Shown here in pieces: positions 40,405-50,178 of a DNA stretch of 64,000 nucleotides. How positions within the stretch are numbered: position 1 is the stretch's first letter; each line of letters starts with the position of its first letter. The DNA comes from Melitaea cinxia (lineage: Eukaryota > Arthropoda > Insecta > Lepidoptera > Nymphalidae). The DNA lies in NCBI RefSeq assembly GCF_905220565.1, contig NC_059418.1, positions 11,337,441 through 11,401,440 on the forward strand, read 5' to 3'. A model generated the notes under the pieces. That model had not been told where the DNA came from. It saw only the letters and a program-made list of their open reading frames with translations, and did no database searches. The position numbers and the translations under genes are program-made.

Positions 40405-41010
40405 ATTCAAGATGGCCGCCGCTACAAAATGGCGGATAATTTATGTTTTATTAATCCCATCAATATGGATATCAAATGAAAGGGCTCAACAAGCAGAATA
40501 CAATATACTATAAAAAATTGAAATCCAAGATGGCGGCCGCTACAAAATGGCGAATAACGTAGGTTTTATCAATCCCATCAATATGGGTATCAAATGAAAG
40601 GGCTCAACAAGCAGAATACAATATACTATAAAAAATTGAAATACAAGATGGCGGTCGCTACAAAATGGCGGATAACGTAGGTTTTATCGATCCCATCAAT
40701 ATGGGTATCATATGAAAGTGCTCAACCAGTATAATCAATGTACTATATAAAATTAAAATCCAAGATGGCGGCCTCTACAAAATGGCGGATAACTTAGGTT
40801 TTATCAATCCCATCAACATGGGTATCAAATGAAAGCTCTCAACAAGTAGAATACAATTTACTATGCAAAATTGAAATCTATGCTGGCCGCCGCTACCAAA
40901 TGTCTGATAACAATTTTTTATCAATCGCACCAATATGGGTATCAAATAAAAGGGCTTGACAAGAAGAATACAGTGCACTATACAACCTCAATATTTAAGA
41001 TGGGCCTTGC
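40405..41010 (+). repeat. Tandem array of ~118-bp units with AAGATGGCGGC motifs
   Basis: AAGATGGC-type motifs recur at about 40409, 40527, 40645, 40762, 40878 (changed) and 40997. Units carry CAAGATGGCGGCCGCTAC, AAAATGGCGGATAA, ATCAATCCCATCAATATGGG and TATCAAATGAAAGGGCTCAA. Six units, the last ones diverged. Confidence 0.9.
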
Positions 41011-41070
41011 AACAATGAAGCACTAAATGAATTAAACAGAATGCGAAATAAAAACTAAAAACTAGAAAAT

Positions 41071-41824
41071 AAAAATAGGTAAAAAAACTTTTTAAGTTAA
41101 ACGGTTTTATGTTAAACATACATTGCAATGTTTAAGATAAATGTACTAAAAACCAAAAAATAATAAAATAGATACAGTCGTGGGAATTATAAACATATGC
41201 ATAGACTAGACTAAAATAAAACCGTGGGGCACGTCAATTGTCTAAAAATTATCGACTTAATGTGCGATAGAAGAATCGTTTAATTCGTCGTTAAAATAGG
41301 CAGTTGGCTCGCAGACGGTGAGGAAATTACTATTTTCTTGCTCATGGAAATTCCAATAGTTATACACTCCATGTCAATAAAAGAGATGTTTCAACTAGTT
41401 AATCGTTGGACATTTACACTGCTGGCTGGCGAGGAATCGTTTCACTGCTCGTAGTTTGTCTTTAATCGACAAAACATATGATAAAAGTACTACTCGCTCA
41501 CCACTATGAAACCCTAAAACTCGCTTATAATCGAGCTTGCTAGCTTGTTTCCACATTCTAGCCCTACTTATCACACGTCCATCGTTGTCGGTTGAACAAC
41601 TGCCTAATTATAGTGTAACATTACAAAACAAACATTTTAATCAACGATTGTAGACAATTGACGTGCCCCACGGTTACATTTTAGTCTAGTCTATGCATAT
41701 GTTTATAATTCCCACGACTGTATCTATTTTATTATTTTTTGGTTTTTAGTACATTTATCTTAAACATTGCAATGTATGTTTAACATAAAACCGTTTAACT
41801 TAAAAAGTTTTTTTACCTATTTTT
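41071..41824. mobile_element. Foldback element, 174-bp inverted arms
   Basis: Left arm 41071-41244 and right arm 41651-41824 are near-exact reverse complements: AAAAATAGGTAAAAAAAC outside, CGGTTTTATGTTAAACATAC and CATATGCATAGACTAGAC in the middle, GGGGCACGTCAATTGTCTA inside. The 406-bp interior has no intact frame and no recognised domain. The right arm directly abuts a Rep-H copy. Confidence 0.9.
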
Positions 41825-42060
41825 TTTTAACCGACTTCAAAAAAAGGAGAAGGTTACTCAATTCGACCGTATATATTTTTTTTTTTTTTTTATGTATGTT
41901 CGGAGATAACTTCTTCGTTTATGAACCGATTTTGATAATTCTTTTTTTGTTGGAAAGGAGATATTCATAGTTTGGTACCATGATAAGGAAACTAGGATCT
42001 GATGATGGGATCCCAGAGAAATCGAGGGAAACTTTCAAAAATCGTAAGGGTGACTAGTAA
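41825..42060 (+). repeat. Rep-H copy, 5' part
   Basis: TTTTAACCGACTTCAAAAAA, ACTCAATTCGACCGTATATA, TTTTTGTTGGAAAGGAGATA, TGGTACCATGATAAGGAAAC and GATCTGATGATGGGATCCC. It then runs into the tandem array. Confidence 0.85.
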
Positions 42061-42109
42061 ATTTAATCATGTTTTCATTAAGTACTATAAAGCACTACTA
42101 TTTAATAAA

Positions 42110-42660
42110 GGTCTGGAGTCGATCTGATGATGGAGAAGAAAGATAGTCGAGGGAACTCTTCAACAATCTATAGCAATTACCTGCTTTTTGGACTTAATTT
42201 GTTTCTATTGATGAGAACTTTGCACCTGTATGAGTTATAAGTGCCATTATAGTCTGATGATGGAGACAAAAGATAGTCGAGGGAACTCTTTAACGATTTA
42301 TATCAATTACCTGCTGTTTGAACTTAATTCGTTTCTATTGATGAGAACTTTGCATATATATGAGTTATAAGTACCATTTCAGTCTGATGATGGAGACGAA
42401 AGATAGTCGAGGGAACTCTTCAACGACTTATAGCAATTACCTGCTGTTTGAACTTAATTCGTTTCTATTGATGAGAACTTTGCATATGTATGAGTTATAA
42501 GTGCCATTTCAGTCTGATGATGGAGACGAAAGATAGTCGAGGGAACTTTTCAACGATTTATAGCAATTACCTGCTGTGTGATCATCTGTGTCGCAGGACC
42601 AGGTTTGATGATGGAGCCCATAAACACTCGAGGGAATTTCTCAACAATTTACAGCAGTTA
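42110..42660 (+). repeat. Tandem array, 130-bp period, derived from Rep-H
   Basis: CTGATGATGGAGA begins units at 42124, 42254, 42384 and 42514; a shortened fifth starts near 42604. Units carry GATAGTCGAGGGAACTCTTC, TTACCTGCTGTTTGAACTTA and GATGAGAACTTTGCATAT. The CTGATGATGG...TCGAGGGAA core matches the Rep-H segment at 41995-42030. Confidence 0.9.
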
Positions 42661-42682
42661 CCTTTTGCTGTTTGACGACCGC

Positions 42683-42900
42683 TTTGATATAATGGTGCAT
42701 GTGCCGTGTCGGCGGCGCCTAAAAACCGACGGTCGCGGGTTCTATTCCCGCTCGGAGTGGATATTTATGTTTATACAAATATTTATTTTCGGTCTAGTTG
42801 TTAATCCTTGTGGTTCTCCCAACCTAGCCTCAGAGAACACGCTAGGCTGTCAGTCCCGGTTATTTTTACGTACACCTGATAGCGAACTTTACTCATAGTA
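42683..42900 (+). repeat. SINE-D copy
   Basis: Head GTGCCGTGTCGGCGGCGCC and GACGGTCGCGGGTTCTATTC; body GGTCTAGTTGTTAATCCTTG, GCCTCAGAGAACACGCTAGG and CACCTGATAGCGAACTTTAC. The body matches that of SINE-C although the head differs. Confidence 0.8.
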
Positions 42901-42902
42901 TG

Positions 42903-43110
42903 TCGACGCGTTAGCGCAGCGGTCACAGCACCGGCTGTTGCGCTGGCGTTAGTGGGTTCAATCTCCGCGCACGACAGATATTTGTATTGGCCATATAGAT
43001 GTTTGGCATTGTCTGGGTGTTTGTGCTTGTGTATTGTGTATGTTTCCGGTCCCCCGACACAAGAGAAAAAGCATCCTTGTTAGGTCTACCCATCACTAAA
43101 AATTGTAAAA
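42903..43110 (+). repeat. SINE-C copy directly after SINE-D
   Basis: GACGCGTTAGCGCAGCGGTC (A box region) and GTTAGTGGGTTCAATCTCCG (B box region), then TTGGCCATATAGATGTTTGG and a body different from the 37202 copy, ending AATTGTAAAATAAAATAA. Confidence 0.75.
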
Positions 43111-43112
43111 TA

Positions 43113-43611
43113 AAATAATTTTTAACAAAAAAAAAACCGACTTCAAACTGGAAACTAAAAAGTGAAAAATAAATTTACTTAGTACAAAGTAATTCGTATT
43201 TTGATTTAGTTAATCAGAAATGATTAAATAAATATTTTATAATTTTGAAGTTGGTGCCAAGTAAATACAATAAAAATACAACCTGGCTACAATAACAGAT
43301 ACAAACAACACACACACAACAAACAAGTACAAAAAATATTATTAGATATGTCAAAACAATAACAGAATAATAACAGTATTCAACCTAATAGTCAATGAAA
43401 CAAATTATGAAAGAAAACTGAATACAGCTTATGAGTAGATACTAGAGTAGTTATTGTTTTACTTGGCACCGACTTCAATATTATAAAATATTTATTTAAT
43501 CATTTCTGATTAACTAAATCAAAATACGAATTACTTTGTACTAAGTAAATTTATTTTTCACTTTTTAGTTTCCAGTTTGAAGTCGGTTTTTTTTTTGTTA
43601 AAAATTATTTT
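43113..43611. mobile_element. Foldback element, ~153-bp arms with Rep-H-like ends
   Basis: Arms 43113-43266 and 43459-43611 are almost perfect reverse complements: AATTTTTAACAAAAAAAAAA, CCGACTTCAAACTGGAAAC, TTAGTACAAAGTAATTCGTA and GAAGTTGGTGCCAAGTAAA. The 192-bp loop is AC/AT-rich and non-coding. The AACCGACTTCAAA end is the Rep-H terminus, while the rest of the arm is unlike Rep-H. Confidence 0.9.
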
Positions 43612-43857
43612 TATTAGAAAATGTCGTTTTATCCCTGTTTTTAGGCAATGAAAAAAATGGCTACAATATCGTTAAAATACGAAGGCTAATTTCGCAACTG
43701 TCAATAAAGTTTGTTATAGCTCAGGTGGGAAATCAGCTGGTCGGGATCGACCGAGAAGACCACGTGTCAAGTCAGTTCAGACGAGTTCAGATCGATTATT
43801 TTTCTTTTTTTTTTCTAATAGCACTCATGATTTTATTATTTAAATAGCCTATTCTTA

Positions 43858-44100
43858 TATGGAGCAGCCCGACTGGGGTAGTACCTCGACCTTACAGAAG
43901 ATCACAGCTAAATAATACTGTTTTCAAGCAGTATTGTGTTCCTCTTGGTGAGTAAGGTGACCAGAGTTCCTGGGGGGGTCGGGGATTGGGTCGGCAACGC
44001 GCTTGCGATGCTTCTGGTGTTGCAGGCGTCTATAAGCTACGGTAATCGCTTACCATCAGGTGTGCCGTACGCTTGTTTGCCGACCTAGTGACATAAAAAA
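43858..44100 (+). repeat. Rep-Z copy, good
   Basis: GGAGCAGCCCGACTGGGGTA to GCCGACCTAGTGACATAAAA. Flanks AGCCTATTCTTAT and AGCCAATTCATAT may be an imperfect target duplication (two mismatches). Confidence 0.85.
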
Positions 44101-44394
44101 AAGCCAATTCATATTTTTTATTATTACGTCGGTAAAATCGGAAAATATTATTCATATTTTATCGATATGCAATTCATATTTAAATATGATTTCCATATAA
44201 CAAGATTTACTAAAAATACCGAACTAAGCTCGGTCACCCAGGTACTTAATTATTACCAAACAAAAGAAACCGACTTTAATTACATTGATAAGAAAGATGA
44301 AATTATCACTATCGTAGTCGAAGTCAGTTAAACTCGTCAAGTTTTGCCCAAATCTAAATAGAACCACAGACTATAAAAACAATTACAAAAAAAA
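44101..44394. repeat. Degenerate Rep-H scrap
   Basis: GAAACCGACTTTAATTACAT and GTCGAAGTCAGTTAAACTC mark a badly decayed Rep-H. The rest is unassigned. Confidence 0.5.
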
Positions 44395-44575
44395 TAGAGT
44401 GTGTGCTTAAGACCGCATGGCAGAAGTTAAAACTTAATTGTATACTAAACACAGCGACATAACAGCGAAGAGCAGCTGACATTATCTTTCTCGCTCGGGT
44501 ACACTCGGCGGTCCCGAGTTAACCCGATCGGGCCTTTCACCTTAGAGCGTGACGGATCAGCCTAACTTACTAAGT
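44395..44575 (-). repeat. Rep-N copy
   Basis: GTGTGCTTAAGACCGCATGG, TCTTTCTCGCTCGGGTACAC, CGAGTTAACCCGATCGGGC and TTAGAGCGTGACGGATCAG. Reverse complement of parts of 57190-57500. Confidence 0.7.
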
Positions 44576-44696
44576 TTTCACTTGGAAAATGGCACACCCA
44601 GCTAAATATTCTGATATAATACATATAAATATACAGTCGAATATAAAATCTCTTTTTCAAATCAGTTAAATAAGTATAAATATATAAATATATTAT

Positions 44697-45060
44697 TTTC
44701 TAATGTTTTTCTAATTTCACTCCGTGATCACGGGAGCAACCATGGTTTCTGTAAAGTATCCGAAACGTCGGGCATCTAAAAAACTTAATACCCCGCAATG
44801 AAATCCTAAAAAGTTGCTCCATGATAATGAGAATTTTTTTATATTTTAACTGAAGCGTTAAAATTGTAGATTTCAGAATTGCGACAAAGTTTTTCGCTTC
44901 TAACACGAAATCTGTCCAACTACAATATTTTACTGCGGAGCTCGTGTGATGTTCTGAACCGCGATTCCCAATCCAATTGACATGACCGCTTAAAAGTAAC
45001 GATTTTAAGTTAGACGTATATTGAGCTATGTGTGACATTACGAAGTCACTTTTATTTATT
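44697..45060 (+). repeat. Possible retroelement fragment with CCGAAACGTCGGGCATC
   Basis: TTTCACTCCGTGATCACGGG and TATCCGAAACGTCGGGCATC are text I associate with dispersed arthropod retroelements (possibly Penelope-like), but I cannot confirm it. The 112-codon minus frame here has no recognised domain. Confidence 0.35.
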
Positions 45061-45179
45061 GATTACAAACACTTAAGCTTTTTCTTTTTACCTTTACTAA
45101 CAATTGTGGATCTTTTGTCATCCGACTAATATACATTTATATTTTTTGATTTATTTACTAAAAAATTATTGTAATTTTA

Positions 45180-45345
45180 ACATCATGTTTTATACAAGAC
45201 AACTATCAGATTTTGATTAAGCTAAAAATCATCAAAATCGGCATACTCAGTGAAAACTTATTCGGTATAACACAACGCCAACGTAGGATGATGAAAAAAT
45301 TCTCTAAAAAATAGGCATTATTAGATATAATTCGAAAATTACTTG
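45180..45345 (-). repeat. Rep-H fragment
   Basis: ATTAAGCTAAAAATCATCAAA, ATCGGCATACTCAGTGAAAA and TTAGATATAATTCGAAAATT. Confidence 0.6.
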
Positions 45346-45585
45346 TCAGATCTCAACCTCTCTTTATACATTAATTTCTTTTGTTGGTATCTGCATCATA
45401 TGATAAATTGATTGTCGGCGGCTGCGACCCCGTCAGTCACTGTGGATCAAATGAGTTGAAAGCTCTGCTAGCTGTTTTACTTTTTGTTTCCAGTTGTTAT
45501 ATAATAAAATCTTGTTCTTGAGATATTTTACATTTACAAAATGAAATCATATTATTTAAAAAAAAAATCCACAAAAAGTCAAAGA

Positions 45586-45862
45586 ATGCTAGCAAACGAA
45601 AAAAACCGACTTCAATTACATCAACAACTAATACAACGTAAGTAGACGAAAAAAATTAACAAACGCACTAGTCGTCACTACGATATGTAGAAGGTTTCTC
45701 TCGATTCCTCTGGGATTCCATCATCAGATCTCAGTTTCCTTATCATGGTATCACGCTTAGGATATCTCCTTTCCAAAAAAAAAGAAAATTATCAAAATTG
45801 ATTCATAAACAACGAAGATATCCCCGAACATACGTTCTCCTTTTTTAAAGTCGGTTAAAAAG
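45586..45862 (-). repeat. Rep-H copy, internally deleted
   Basis: AACCGACTTCAATTACATCA start, CTGGGATTCCATCATCAGAT, CTTATCATGGTATCACGCTT, AACAACGAAGATATCCCCGA and AAAGTCGGTTAAAAAGC end. Both termini present. Confidence 0.8.
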
Positions 45863-45959
45863 CTAATGTTTTCAAAGCACTATCTTGCAATGTTAGCGTA
45901 CGTTGCACTCTAGACTTGTCTCTAGCGCCTCTACTTGCTATATACCCCTTGAGATTTGT

Positions 45960-46050
45960 ATGTCCACTACTCGTTGTGGACATGAATTCACGCCATGTTT
46001 ACCGCGAACTTGTGGAGGCCTACGTCCTGCAGTGGACTGTATTAAGCTGT
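45960..46050 (+). repeat. RTE-like scrap
   Basis: GAACTTGTGGAGGCCTACGT and CTGCAGTGGACTGTATTAAG. Confidence 0.6.
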
Positions 46051-46893
46051 AGTGACTAGTAGTGTGACAGAAAAAATATTAATAAGAGAGATTTTTAATG
46101 ATAATGGGCGTTTTTATTGCCTTAATGTATACTAACTATACCCGTGCGAATAATTCGCATTAAATATTTGTAGTAATTATCACCGTACACAATTACAAAA
46201 AAAGTATTTATACGTGAGTTGATTTGAAATCGAAAAAAAAAATACCGATCGTCAATCATGTTGACATTGTTTCAAAATTAAAGCCGTCAAATATACAATT
46301 ATATAATTAATTAATTTACAATAATAAAGCAATAACAATTATTTTTAGTTGTTGTCGCCGGTAGATCAAGCTATTATCTATAAAATGATATATAATTTAT
46401 ATGGAATAAAAGTGAGGCTTTTTTTTTAAAAAGGGAGTCAAACATCTTATAGACATAGATAAAAAAATTAATAAAATGTTCAGAAATTATGAACGATTGA
46501 ATTATGAGTGATCCAAGAGTACTTATAAGGGACAAACAAAAGAAACCGTCAGCGTCGGACCACGTCCTAGTTTTACTAGGCAGTCACAGGACTGTCGATT
46601 TGTAGTTGTAATGAAAAATCGCTTGTGGTATGTAATGCATGTCTATTTAACAAAAGGCATGGGCATTCTGAGCCCGTGATATTAATTTATAAATAAATAA
46701 AAACCTTAGCGTATTAATATATATGATGTCATGTCTATTTTATCATAATATATTGAATTGCAAACAAAACATCCGAAGTGTTTTTGAAGAATACTGAGGT
46801 AATTCTTGATTAGGAATTTTTACTTTTAACTTTGAATTATTTGTTCTTTGATTAACAATACATTTTGTATGCAGAGTGAAATATTAAAAAGAT
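46051..46893. other. Unassigned, AT-rich
   Basis: No gene. 46540-46705 (AAGAAACCGTCAGCGTCGGA to AATTTATAAATAAATAAAAA) has the look of a retroelement 3' end, with an A-rich tail, but is not identified. Confidence 0.4.
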
Positions 46894-46906
46894 ATAAGAA
46901 ATAAAA

Positions 46907-47233
46907 GTGCTGTGTGGCTACGGCACTAAAGAATTTAGCCACCCCCTCTCTTCCCGTGGGTGTCGTAAGAGGCGACTAAGGGATAACAAGGTTCCACAAC
47001 CACCTTGGAACTTAAGAAGCCGACCGATGGCGGGATAACCATCCAACTGCTGGCTTTGAAATACAACAGGCCGGAGACGGGCAGCAGCGTCTTCGGTGCG
47101 ACAAAGCCAGTACTGCGGTCACCAACCCGCCTGCCCAGCGTGGTGACTATGGGCAGGACACATGAGTTCACGTTATTTTTGGCGTAAACTTGTGGAGGCC
47201 TATGTCCAGCAGTGGACTGTATAGGCTGTAATG
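46907..47233 (+). mobile_element. RTE-like 3' end with exact 13-bp TSD
   Basis: GCTGTGTGGCTACGGCACTA to GTGGACTGTATAGGCTGTAA. ATAAGAAATAAAA flanks at 46894-46906 and 47234-47246. The tail is only TGTAATG, so a long (GAT)n is not essential. Confidence 0.9.
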
Positions 47234-47394
47234 ATAAGAAATAAAAAAAAGAATGCGTTGTTTAAGAAGTATGCTTGAGAAATAAAAGTGGATAGAATGG
47301 TTTTGTTTCTTATAACTTTAATAACTTTGTATCGAAACCGACCCGTGTCAGCTTTGCTTTGTCTTTTATATAATGTATTAGAGATTTTTTAATT

Positions 47395-47655
47395 TTTTCT
47401 TAATACGACTATGTCGGCAAACAAGCGTACGGCTCACCTGATTGTAAGCGATTACGTAGCTTATAGACATCGACGTATTGCAAGCGTTTTCCCGATCCTA
47501 TCCCCAATCTCCCCAAGGAGCTCTGTTCACCTTACTCACCACAGGAATACAGCACTGCTTGAACACAGTATCTTTTAGCTGTGGTCTTCTGTAAGGTCGA
47601 GGTACTACCCCAGTCGGGCTGCTCCATATTCTCTGCCCTACTTCAGTTAAACTGA
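47395..47655 (-). repeat. Rep-Z copy
   Basis: GTCGGCAAACAAGCGTACGG, GAGCTCTGTTCACCTTACTC and TACTACCCCAGTCGGGCTGC, ending TACTTCAGTTAAACTGAGGT. Confidence 0.8.
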
Positions 47656-47666
47656 GGTAACTACAA

Positions 47667-48374
47667 AAACTGAGGTAGTAAATACGCGTTATCAAAGATT
47701 ACTCAAAAAATAGTTATTAGATCTTAATCAAATTTAAATGGCGCGCACCAACTTTCGATAGCAAAAATCATCGAAATTGATCCACCCAGTCAAAAGTTCT
47801 GAGGTAACCATACAACAACAAAAAAAATACATTATAATGAAACAACTTTTTCGGATTTTATCGAAGTTTATTAAGTTTTTTAGATATCCGAATTTTCGGG
47901 TACTTTACAGCAACCGTACTGTGTGGCTACGGTACTAAAGAATATAGCCACCCCCTCTCTTCCCGTGGGTGTCGTAAGAGGCGACTAAGGGATAACACAG
48001 TTCCGCTACACCTTGGAACTTAAAAAGCCAACCGGTGGCGGGATAACCATCCAACTGCTGGCTTTGAAATACACAGGCCGAAGACGGGCAGCAGCGTCTT
48101 CGGTGCGACAAAGCCAGACCTGCGGTCACCAACCCGCCTGCCCAGCGTGGTGACTATGGGCAAGACACATGAGTTCACGTTATTTTTGGCGTAAACTTGT
48201 GGAGGCCTATGTCCAGCAGTGGACTGTATAGGCTGTAATGAATGAATGATGAATGATTACAGCAACCATGGTCACGGGGAACAGTCTATTATAACGAGTG
48301 AAATTCGCGTAAACATTAGAAAACAAAAAAACAGTCGAATTGAGAGCCTCCTCTTTTTTGGGAGTCGGTTAAAA
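47667..48374 (-). repeat. Rep-H copy split by an RTE-like insertion
   Basis: 47667-47830 (AATACGCGTTATCAAAGATT, TTGATCCACCCAGTCAAAAG) and 48325-48374 (CAGTCGAATTGAGAGCCTCC, GGGAGTCGGTTAAAATGG) are the two sides of one copy. Unassigned DNA and the RTE-like element lie between. Confidence 0.65.
47916..48256 (+). mobile_element. RTE-like 3' end with exact 11-bp TSD
   Basis: Complete 3'-end copy with a GAATGAATGATGAATGA tail. TTACAGCAACC flanks at 47905-47915 and 48257-48267. This is the best reference copy of the family in the window. Confidence 0.9.
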
Positions 48375-48681
48375 TGGTTACAAACGCTTCAAACCTATTT
48401 CACCTCAATGTCTTAAATTTTTTTAAGAGCGCTTGAACTCGACGACTTCCTTTTTCCGGAGTTTTGACGCGAAATCAATATTTTACGAAATATGTATTTT
48501 AAAAATAACTTCTTATTATTTTTAAACGTTAATTCAAGGACTAAAAATTTTATTTTCAGTATATGTGTTATCCAACAAAAAAAAATGTTTCAATTCGACC
48601 CAGTAAGTAGATCCTTTCGCGTTCAAAAAAAAAAAAAACAATTTTTTCGGGTTTTAAACTATAGATCAGGGGTGTCAAACT

Positions 48682-48848
48682 TGTATCGCGGAAGTGCAAC
48701 TGTGTCCCTGTGATTCCGTCCAGGCGTGTCGAAGGAACACCCCAGAGGTTTTAGTCCGTGCGACTCGGACATACCCTCCAGCTCCCCCGGGCTGTAGGCA
48801 TCCGTTAGGGACTTCTTCTGGGTTAAAAAAAAAAAAAAAAAAAAAAAT
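48682..48848 (+). mobile_element. Short poly(A) retroposon with exact 12-bp TSD
   Basis: About 167 bp ending in A23. GGGTGTCAAACT lies at 48670-48681 and 48849-48860. The body is GC-rich (CCAGAGGTTTTAGTCCGTGC, CATACCCTCCAGCTCCCCCG, CATCCGTTAGGGACTTCTTC). It may be a 5'-truncated LINE end or a SINE. The long pure A tail and perfect TSD show recent insertion. Confidence 0.85.
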
Positions 48849-48947
48849 GGGTGTCAAACTCAATTTTACAGAGGGCCATGTATTAAATTTAGAATGTTTA
48901 GTCAGACCAGATTCAAATAAAAAAAATGTACTGAATTATCATAAGCT

Positions 48948-49196
48948 TCCCTCCGTCTATATGCTTTGATCTTTGAAACTACGTAACGGATTTTGATGCG
49001 GTTTTCTTTAGTAAATATAATGATTGCAGAGGATGGTTTATATGTATAATATGGTAGAGGAACACTGATAGTTTCAGAGGTTTTTAATGTGTCGTAAATA
49101 AACACATTTTTTTCGCTTACATTGCAAATATTTATTTTATATTATATATTAGTATCGGCATTGCACCTGTGCGAAGCCGAGGCGGGTCGCTAGTAT
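48948..49196 (+). repeat. Helitron, 5'-truncated (60344 family)
   Basis: AACTACGTAACGGATTTTGA, TGCAGAGGATGGTTTATATG and GCATTGCACCTGTGCGAAG to GAGGCGGGTCGCTAG before T. Confidence 0.7.
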
Positions 49197-49334
49197 AGTA
49201 TATAATGTATTCTTATTTCTGTGATACATTGCGATCGTGGGCCGTATCTTTGAGATCCTTGGTATAGATTATAATAATAATATTTTTTTGCTACCCTTAA
49301 CACCGGCAATCTTACGTAGATCGAATATATAAAG

Positions 49335-49437
49335 CTGAAAGAGATTTGTGGAAAACCGGAATGTCTGGCACGAACCTTGAAAAGCCTATGTCCAGCAGTG
49401 GATTGCGATAGGCTGAACTGACTGACTGACTAACACT
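49335..49437 (+). repeat. Rep-T copy with (GACT)n tail
   Basis: GGAAAACCGGAATGTCTGGC, CCTATGTCCAGCAGTGGATT and GAACTGACTGACTGACTAAC. Confidence 0.7.
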
Positions 49438-49469
49438 GATATTATTTAGAAGTATAGTTTTTCTTCTAA

Positions 49470-49590
49470 AAATCAATTTCGTTTAAAAAAAATCATCATA
49501 ATCGGTCCACCCAGTCAAAAGTTTAAACAACGTAACGTAAAAAATATAATCGAATTGAGAACCTCCTTTTCGTGAAGTCAGTTACAAATA
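49470..49590 (-). repeat. Rep-H end fragment
   Basis: ATCGGTCCACCCAGTCAAAA, ATAATCGAATTGAGAACCTC and GTGAAGTCAGTTACAAAT. Confidence 0.7.
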
Positions 49591-49854
49591 ATAGCCACTA
49601 AAGCACTCATAAAACAAATTTTAAATGTTACATTATCCATAGTAGTGTACTACGTATCTGCTACGAATGTGCTACGAGTGTGCTACGAGAATGTCCGTAG
49701 CATTAGAATAGTGCATCCGAACTTTAACTGGTAATCTGTTGAATCCTAAATACTATGAATATAGGTCATAAACATTTCTAATCATAAGCGCTTTTTCAAT
49801 TAATAAGTCGCAAATTATCCCTTTGTCTAAGTTCGCTTTTTGACATTTTTAAAC

Positions 49855-50022
49855 CATCAACAAAAACTTTATTCAAGGAGGCTTAAAAAAGGGATTTTGA
49901 ATCTTTATTTTACAAATTAAAATTATATTAGTTTTTGATAAATTTACTACAGTAAAAGTGAACTACCACAGATTTGGAATGAAGAAGCAGAGAAGAATCG
50001 GCAAGAAATTCCACTGTTTTTA
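49855..50022 (-). repeat. LINE-F 3' UTR fragment
   Basis: AACTTTATTCAAGGAGGCTT, AAAAGTGAACTACCACAGAT and GCAGAGAAGAATCGGCAAGA. Confidence 0.7.
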
Positions 50023-50024
50023 TG

Positions 50025-50178
50025 ATATTCGCTTGACTTGGGGAGTAATCTGGTGAATACGTGACGAGAGCGTTACGAAAAGAGTGATTGGGCGAGGCGA
50101 TAGTTGAGAGGGAGATATAAGTTAGATGGAGCTAAAAAAGTTTTACTTCAGTCGTGTGGTCTAAATCACATTCGTTTT
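50025..50178 (+). repeat. Rep-E copy
   Basis: CGCTTGACTTGGGGAGTAAT, CGTGACGAGAGCGTTACGAA and AAAGTTTTACTTCAGTCGTG, then TGGTCTAAATCACATTCG. Confidence 0.75.

Larger units (their letters stand above)
48668..49254. mobile_element. hAT-like non-autonomous element with two nested insertions
   Basis: Left end CAGGGGTGTCAAAC; right end TTTGAGATCCTTG, an imperfect inverted terminus. CTATAGAT before and GTATAGAT after form a near-perfect 8-bp duplication, the hAT size. CAGGGGTGTCAAACTC is a known style of hAT terminus. GAGGGCC (left) and GGGCCGT (right) also mirror each other. Contains the retroposon 48682-48848 and the Helitron part 48948-49196. Confidence 0.7.

Noticed and set aside
44740..44780. 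Hammerhead ribozyme near CCGAAACGTCGGGC
   Set aside because: The CGAAACGTC text is suggestive, but there is no CTGATGA box at a workable distance.
44700..45038. 112-codon minus-strand ORF
   Set aside because: No recognisable domain, unremarkable composition, and it lies in a probable retroelement fragment.
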